From assembly GCA_017994175.1 (NCBI GenBank), contig JAGOLH010000027.1:1-39817 (forward strand): DNA of 39,817 nucleotides, written 5' to 3'. The notes under the pieces are model-generated. The model worked only from the letters and a program-made list of their open reading frames with translations, ran no database searches and was not told where the DNA came from. Below, piece by piece: positions 36,213-39,817 of the stretch. The translations under genes and the position numbers were made by a program. Positions within the stretch are counted from its first letter, which is position 1; the number at the start of each line of letters is the position of its first letter. This stretch comes from Bacteroidales bacterium. Its GTDB lineage: Bacteria; Bacteroidota; Bacteroidia; Bacteroidales; ML635J-15.

Positions 36213-38348
36213 TTATTTTTCGAAAAGCGGAGTGAATTTCATGTTATAAAAGGTAAAAGCGTACACATCGGCATATTCTGAAATAATTTTATCGGTTGGT
36301 TTTCCTGCACCATGCCCGGCTTTCGACTCAATCCTGATAAGCATAGGTCGTTCGCCTTTGTAGCTTGCCTGCAATGTGGCAATGTATTTAAACGAATGTG
36401 CCGGAACGACCCTGTCATCGTGGTCGGCAGAAGTAACCAAAGTTGCAGGGTACTCTACTCCCTCTTTAATATTATGCAGGGGTGAATATTTATACAGGTA
36501 TTCGAACATTTCCTTGCTATCAGCGCTAGTTCCGTAATCGATAGACCAGTTTCTGCCAATTGTGAACAGATGGTAGCGCAGCATATCCATCACTCCAACG
36601 GCTGGTAAAGATACTGCAAACAGGTCAGGGCGTTGATTTGCCACGGCACCAACGAGAAGTCCTCCATTCGAGCCTCCCTGTATCGCTAACCGGGCGGGCG
36701 ATGTGTACTTTTGCTTGATAAGGTATTCGGCTGCTGCTATAAAATCGTCGAAAACATTTTGTTTGTTCAGTAGGGTACCCGCTTTATGCCACTCTTCGCC
36801 ATATTCTCCTCCTCCACGCAAATTTGCCATTGCAAACACTCCTCCCTGTTCAAGCCACAACAGCCGAACTATGCTGAAATAAGGTGTCAAACTGATATTA
36901 AAACCTCCATAACCGTACAGAATTGTCGGGTTACTTCCATCAAGGGCAATACCTTTTTTATGTACAATGAACATAGGTATTTTTGTACCGTCCTTTGATG
37001 TGTAAAAAATTTGTTTGGTTTCGTATTTTGTAGCATCGAAATCAATTTGTGGGTTTTGATAAATTTCCGACTTGTTTTTCTCCACATCGTAGCGGTATAT
37101 GGTGGCAGGTGTAGTAAACGATGTAACCGTATAGAAAGTTTCAGGATCTGTTCTTTCACCGGAAAAACCGGCAATTGTGCCAATTATTGGGATATCAATA
37201 TCGTACAGATATTTCCCCTTGATGTCGAAAACTTTTACAACTGAATGGGCGTCAATCAGATAAGATGCAATAATTTTATCTCCAAACACACTCACGCCCT
37301 GCAGAACGCCTTCCTCTTCAGGAATTATATCCTTTCTGTATTTAGCGTCTGACCTTTTCGGGTCAATGGATATGAGTTTGTACTTTGGAGCATTATCATT
37401 GGTAAGTACAAAAAACATCCCGTCATAATGCCCTATTACAATGTATTCATTATCGAAATTATCGATAATTTTCTTAACAGGTGCATTTGTATTGGCAAGA
37501 TCTTTATAATACAATGCATTGCCCGAAGTTGACTGACTTGCATAAAGTATCAGGTATTTCTCATCATCGGTTACATCAGCCGAAAAATTTATTTCAGAAT
37601 TCGATTCATCTTCATAAACGAGCTGATCCGCCGACTGTGAATCACCTATTTTATGATAATACACCTTATTGTCTTCATTAACCCCACTAAACTCTGACCC
37701 TTTTGCCGGTTCAGGATAACGGCTGTAGAAAAAACCATCGCCAAACCATGCCATGCCTGAAAACTTCACCCATTTGATATTGTCTTTCAGATCGGTCGCT
37801 TTTTCAATGTCTCTGACGTAAATTTCCTGCCAGTCGGAACCGCTGCTCGAAACTGCATAAGCCAGATATTTCCCGTCACGTGAAACACCTATCGACGACA
37901 ACGACACAGTTCCATCGGATGAAAGCTTGTTCGGGTCAAGCAGTTCAATATCATCACCTTGCAGGCTGTTTTTATAGTAAAGCACATTCTGGTTCTGAAG
38001 TCCGTTGTTTTTATACAGAAAATACCGATTACCTTTTTTGGTTGGAGCCGAAGATTTCGGGTAATCCCATAATTTTGTAAGACGTTGGTGTATCTGCTTT
38101 CTGAATGGTATTTGTTCCAAATAAGTTGAGGTAACCTTATTCTGCTCTTTTACCCAGTTCTCCACTTCATCCGCAGTGTCGTTTTCGAGCCAGCGGTATG
38201 GGTCAGCAACAATAACCCCGAAATAAGTATCAGTAACATCAGTTTTTTTTGTCTCAGGATAGGTAAGCTTAATTGTTTTAAAATCGTTGCCACTCTTACA
38301 CGAAATTATTGCTAAGAACATAATTGCCAGGTATAAATATTTTTTCAT
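36213..38348 (-). CDS. Prolyl oligopeptidase lipoprotein (S9A)
   Basis: A serine peptidase of 711 residues that cuts short peptides after proline. The start at 38348 gives the lipoprotein signal MKKYLYLAIMFLAIISC with lipobox Cys17; the upstream in-frame ATG at 38447 would hide it. After the lipobox comes an N-terminal segment with YPETKKTDVTDTYFG and DPYRWLEN, then a seven-bladed propeller (about 90-425) and an alpha/beta hydrolase domain. The catalytic triad is Ser560 (GGSNGG), Asp644/645 (DHDDRVVPAHS) and His679 (AGHGAGKP), which fits the S9A family. Being lipid-anchored, it probably digests imported or surface peptides in the periplasm or on the outer membrane. It is divergent from the outer-membrane barrel gene. 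Confidence 0.95.
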   Translation of the reverse strand: MKKYLYLAIMFLAIISCKSGNDFKTIKLTYPETKKTDVTDTYFGVIVADPYRWLENDTADEVENWVKEQNKVTSTYLEQIPFRKQIHQRLTKLWDYPKSSAPTKKGNRYFLYKNNGLQNQNVLYYKNSLQGDDIELLDPNKLSSDGTVSLSSIGVSRDGKYLAYAVSSSGSDWQEIYVRDIEKATDLKDNIKWVKFSGMAWFGDGFFYSRYPEPAKGSEFSGVNEDNKVYYHKIGDSQSADQLVYEDESNSEINFSADVTDDEKYLILYASQSTSGNALYYKDLANTNAPVKKIIDNFDNEYIVIGHYDGMFFVLTNDNAPKYKLISIDPKRSDAKYRKDIIPEEEGVLQGVSVFGDKIIASYLIDAHSVVKVFDIKGKYLYDIDIPIIGTIAGFSGERTDPETFYTVTSFTTPATIYRYDVEKNKSEIYQNPQIDFDATKYETKQIFYTSKDGTKIPMFIVHKKGIALDGSNPTILYGYGGFNISLTPYFSIVRLLWLEQGGVFAMANLRGGGEYGEEWHKAGTLLNKQNVFDDFIAAAEYLIKQKYTSPARLAIQGGSNGGLLVGAVANQRPDLFAVSLPAVGVMDMLRYHLFTIGRNWSIDYGTSADSKEMFEYLYKYSPLHNIKEGVEYPATLVTSADHDDRVVPAHSFKYIATLQASYKGERPMLIRIESKAGHGAGKPTDKIISEYADVYAFTFYNMKFTPLFEK

Positions 38349-38553
38349 AGCTCTTTTTTTTGTAAAAATAGCAATATTCAACAGTGCTGCTTCTATGCTT
38401 AACACATCTTTAACAAAATAGCAACTTTTAAAGGCAAACGCATTCAATGCAATCTAATTATCATCAGTAGCCTTAATTACATCGACAAATATGCTGAATG
38501 TTAAAATTATTGATGAATTTGCATGTGTGTTATCTGAAATTTAACAAATACGT

Positions 38554-38561
38554 TAAATTTG
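38554..38561 (+). promoter_or_regulatory. -7 element ahead of the Omp85-like gene
   Basis: TAAATTTG matches TAnnTTTG and ends 14 nt before the ATG at 38576, giving a leader of about 8 nt. A second TTTG-like segment (CAAATTTG) lies at 38564-38571. No -33 TTTG is at the right spacing. Confidence 0.45.
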
Positions 38562-38575
38562 CCCAAATTTGAATT

Positions 38576-39817
38576 ATGAAAAAATTTATTCTTTATTCAC
38601 TGTTGGCTTTTATAAGCATTGCATTGCATTGTTTGGTCAGAACGATGACTCCACACATGTAAAAACAGGCTGGAACTTTGGGTTGCTGCCGGTGGTTTCT
38701 TATAACTCTGATCTCGGATTTCAGTACGGATTGCTCACCAATGTGTATAATTACGGTGATGGTAAGGTTTTTCCGAAATATTATCACTCTATCTATGCTG
38801 AAGTTAGCCGCTATACAAAAGGATCGGGTATATACCGCCTTTTTTATGATTCGGAATATCTGATCCCGCACATCAGGCTCACAGCAGACATATCATATCT
38901 GCCTGATCAGGCCCTTGACTTTTACGGGTTCAACGGATATAATTCAGTGTACAACACCCGCTGGACAAATGATGAAAATATTTCTGATTACAAGTCGCGC
39001 ATGTACTACAAGCATCAGAGGAATATTTTCAGGGTTAAAGTAGATTTTCAGGGTAAAACAGGTATTAAGCATCTCAACTGGGCTGCCGGGTACGATTTTC
39101 TTGATGTTAAAATTGCCTCTGTACCTATCGATAAGCTCAATAAAGGGAAAGACAGTACTGAGATGTTACCTGATGTTAATTTGCTGTACGACGACTATGT
39201 AGATTGGGGAATTATTAATGATGCTGAAGCAGACGGGGGAATGCATCACAGCGTCAAAGTCGGAGCGGTGTACGATACCCGCGACAACGAACCCTGCCCA
39301 ATGAAGGGAATATGGACAGAATTGGTACTTTTCAACAGTTTCAGCAATGAATTCACCTTCGGGAAACTGGCATTTACCCACAGACAATACTTCACAATTG
39401 TACCCAAAAATCTATCGTTTGCTTACCGTTTGGGATATCAGGGGATTGTGTATGGTGATGCCCCGTTTTATCTGCTGCCTTATATGATATACTCTTACCT
39501 GCCGTCTTCATCTATCGACGGACTGGGTGGTAGCAAATCGGTGCGCGGTCTCATAAGAAACCGTCTCGTAGCCGACGGAGTTGTGTATGGAAATGTGGAA
39601 TTTCGATGGAAATTTGTGCGGTTTAATTTTATCAAACAACAATGGTACCTTGCCTTAAATCCTTTCTTCGACTTTGGACGCACCGTTCAAAACAGGTTGA
39701 TTGATGTGCGTAATATTCCTCCTACGGTGAATCAGAGCATCTATTTTGATTATGGGGCTGAAAGTTTTCATTTCGCTTATGGAGCAGGGCTTCATATAGC
39801 CATGAACGAAAATTTTG
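38576..39817 (+). CDS. POTRA-less Omp85-family outer membrane barrel, frame-interrupted and cut by window end
   Basis: A beta-barrel protein of the BamA/TamA superfamily without a visible POTRA domain (noNterm-Omp85 type). From 38632 an uninterrupted frame runs 395 codons to the window edge. It contains FGLLPVVSYNSDLGFQYG, the YDTRDNEPCPMKG strand turn, and the superfamily's L6 motif as GGSKSVRGLIRNR. The only start with a signal peptide, ATG at 38576 (MKKFILYSLLAFISIAL), is in a different frame and stops at 38660-38662. The break lies at (GCATT)3; removing one copy would fuse MKKFILYSLLAFISIALFGQ to the barrel. Such barrels may insert or secrete partners. It could be a phase-variable gene, a recent pseudogene or a sequencing error. 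The 3' end is outside the window. Confidence 0.85.
38616..38630 (+). repeat. (GCATT)3 short tandem repeat in a signal peptide
   Basis: Three perfect GCATT units sit inside the signal-peptide codons of the Omp85-like gene. The barrel frame is entered only if the copy number is 2, 5 or 8; the present 3 copies place the barrel in the -1 frame relative to the start codon. Confidence 0.9.

Noticed and set aside
38616..38634. Programmed -1 ribosomal frameshift in the Omp85-like gene
   Set aside because: There is no slippery heptamer or evident downstream pseudoknot at the junction; a repeat copy-number change explains the frame break more simply.

Overview
The window looks like a chromosomal segment from a Bacteroidota bacterium, most likely of the order Bacteroidales. 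This is inferred from the long SecA with a SEC-C tail, two type IX secretion (T9SS) cargo tail types, PorE-like OmpA/PD40 proteins, a FISUMP-domain protein, a fused SpmA/SpmB protein and Bacteroidota-style promoter elements (TAnnTTTG close to start codons). I saw no tRNA, rRNA, insertion sequence, phage gene or CRISPR array. Coding density is high. The largest gene-free stretches are divergent promoter gaps of about 230 nt (17281-17511 and 38349-38575), so none exceeds 300 nt.

Layout. 124-8701 (+): secA, a TPR protein and two tandem PorE-like envelope proteins (TPR, beta-propeller, regulatory-like domain, OmpA). 8788-12144 (+): a lone MacB-type permease, an SpoU RNA methylase overlapping a class I methyltransferase, and a TSUP permease. 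12141-17280 (-): an SpmAB-type membrane protein sharing a TTAA stop palindrome with the TSUP gene, a TPR protein, and a large secreted protein with a gliding-motility-type C-terminus. 17512-20972 (+): a FISUMP protein with an internal sorting-domain-like segment, an SDR overlapping a CysQ phosphatase, and a small exported protein. 21045-25532 (-): a 1495-residue gingipain-like C25 protease with a type A sorting domain. 25706-31918 (+): UPF0316 protein, an exported protein of poorly known function, an AsmA/DUF748-like protein, and a one-chain LeuC-LeuD-type aconitase-superfamily enzyme. 31938-38348 (-): PAP2 phosphatase, Obg GTPase, a lipoprotein with OmpA-like and TPR parts, deoxynucleoside kinase, and a lipoprotein prolyl oligopeptidase. 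38576-end (+): a POTRA-less Omp85-family barrel whose signal peptide is put out of frame by a (GCATT)3 repeat.

The common thread is export and the cell envelope. SecA drives Sec export, PorE-like proteins may tie T9SS or other outer-membrane machinery to peptidoglycan, and at least two large proteins carry T9SS tails. The most notable observation is the pentanucleotide repeat in the signal peptide of the outer-membrane barrel: two copies would restore a perfect reading frame, so this could be a phase-variation switch, a recent mutation or a sequence error.
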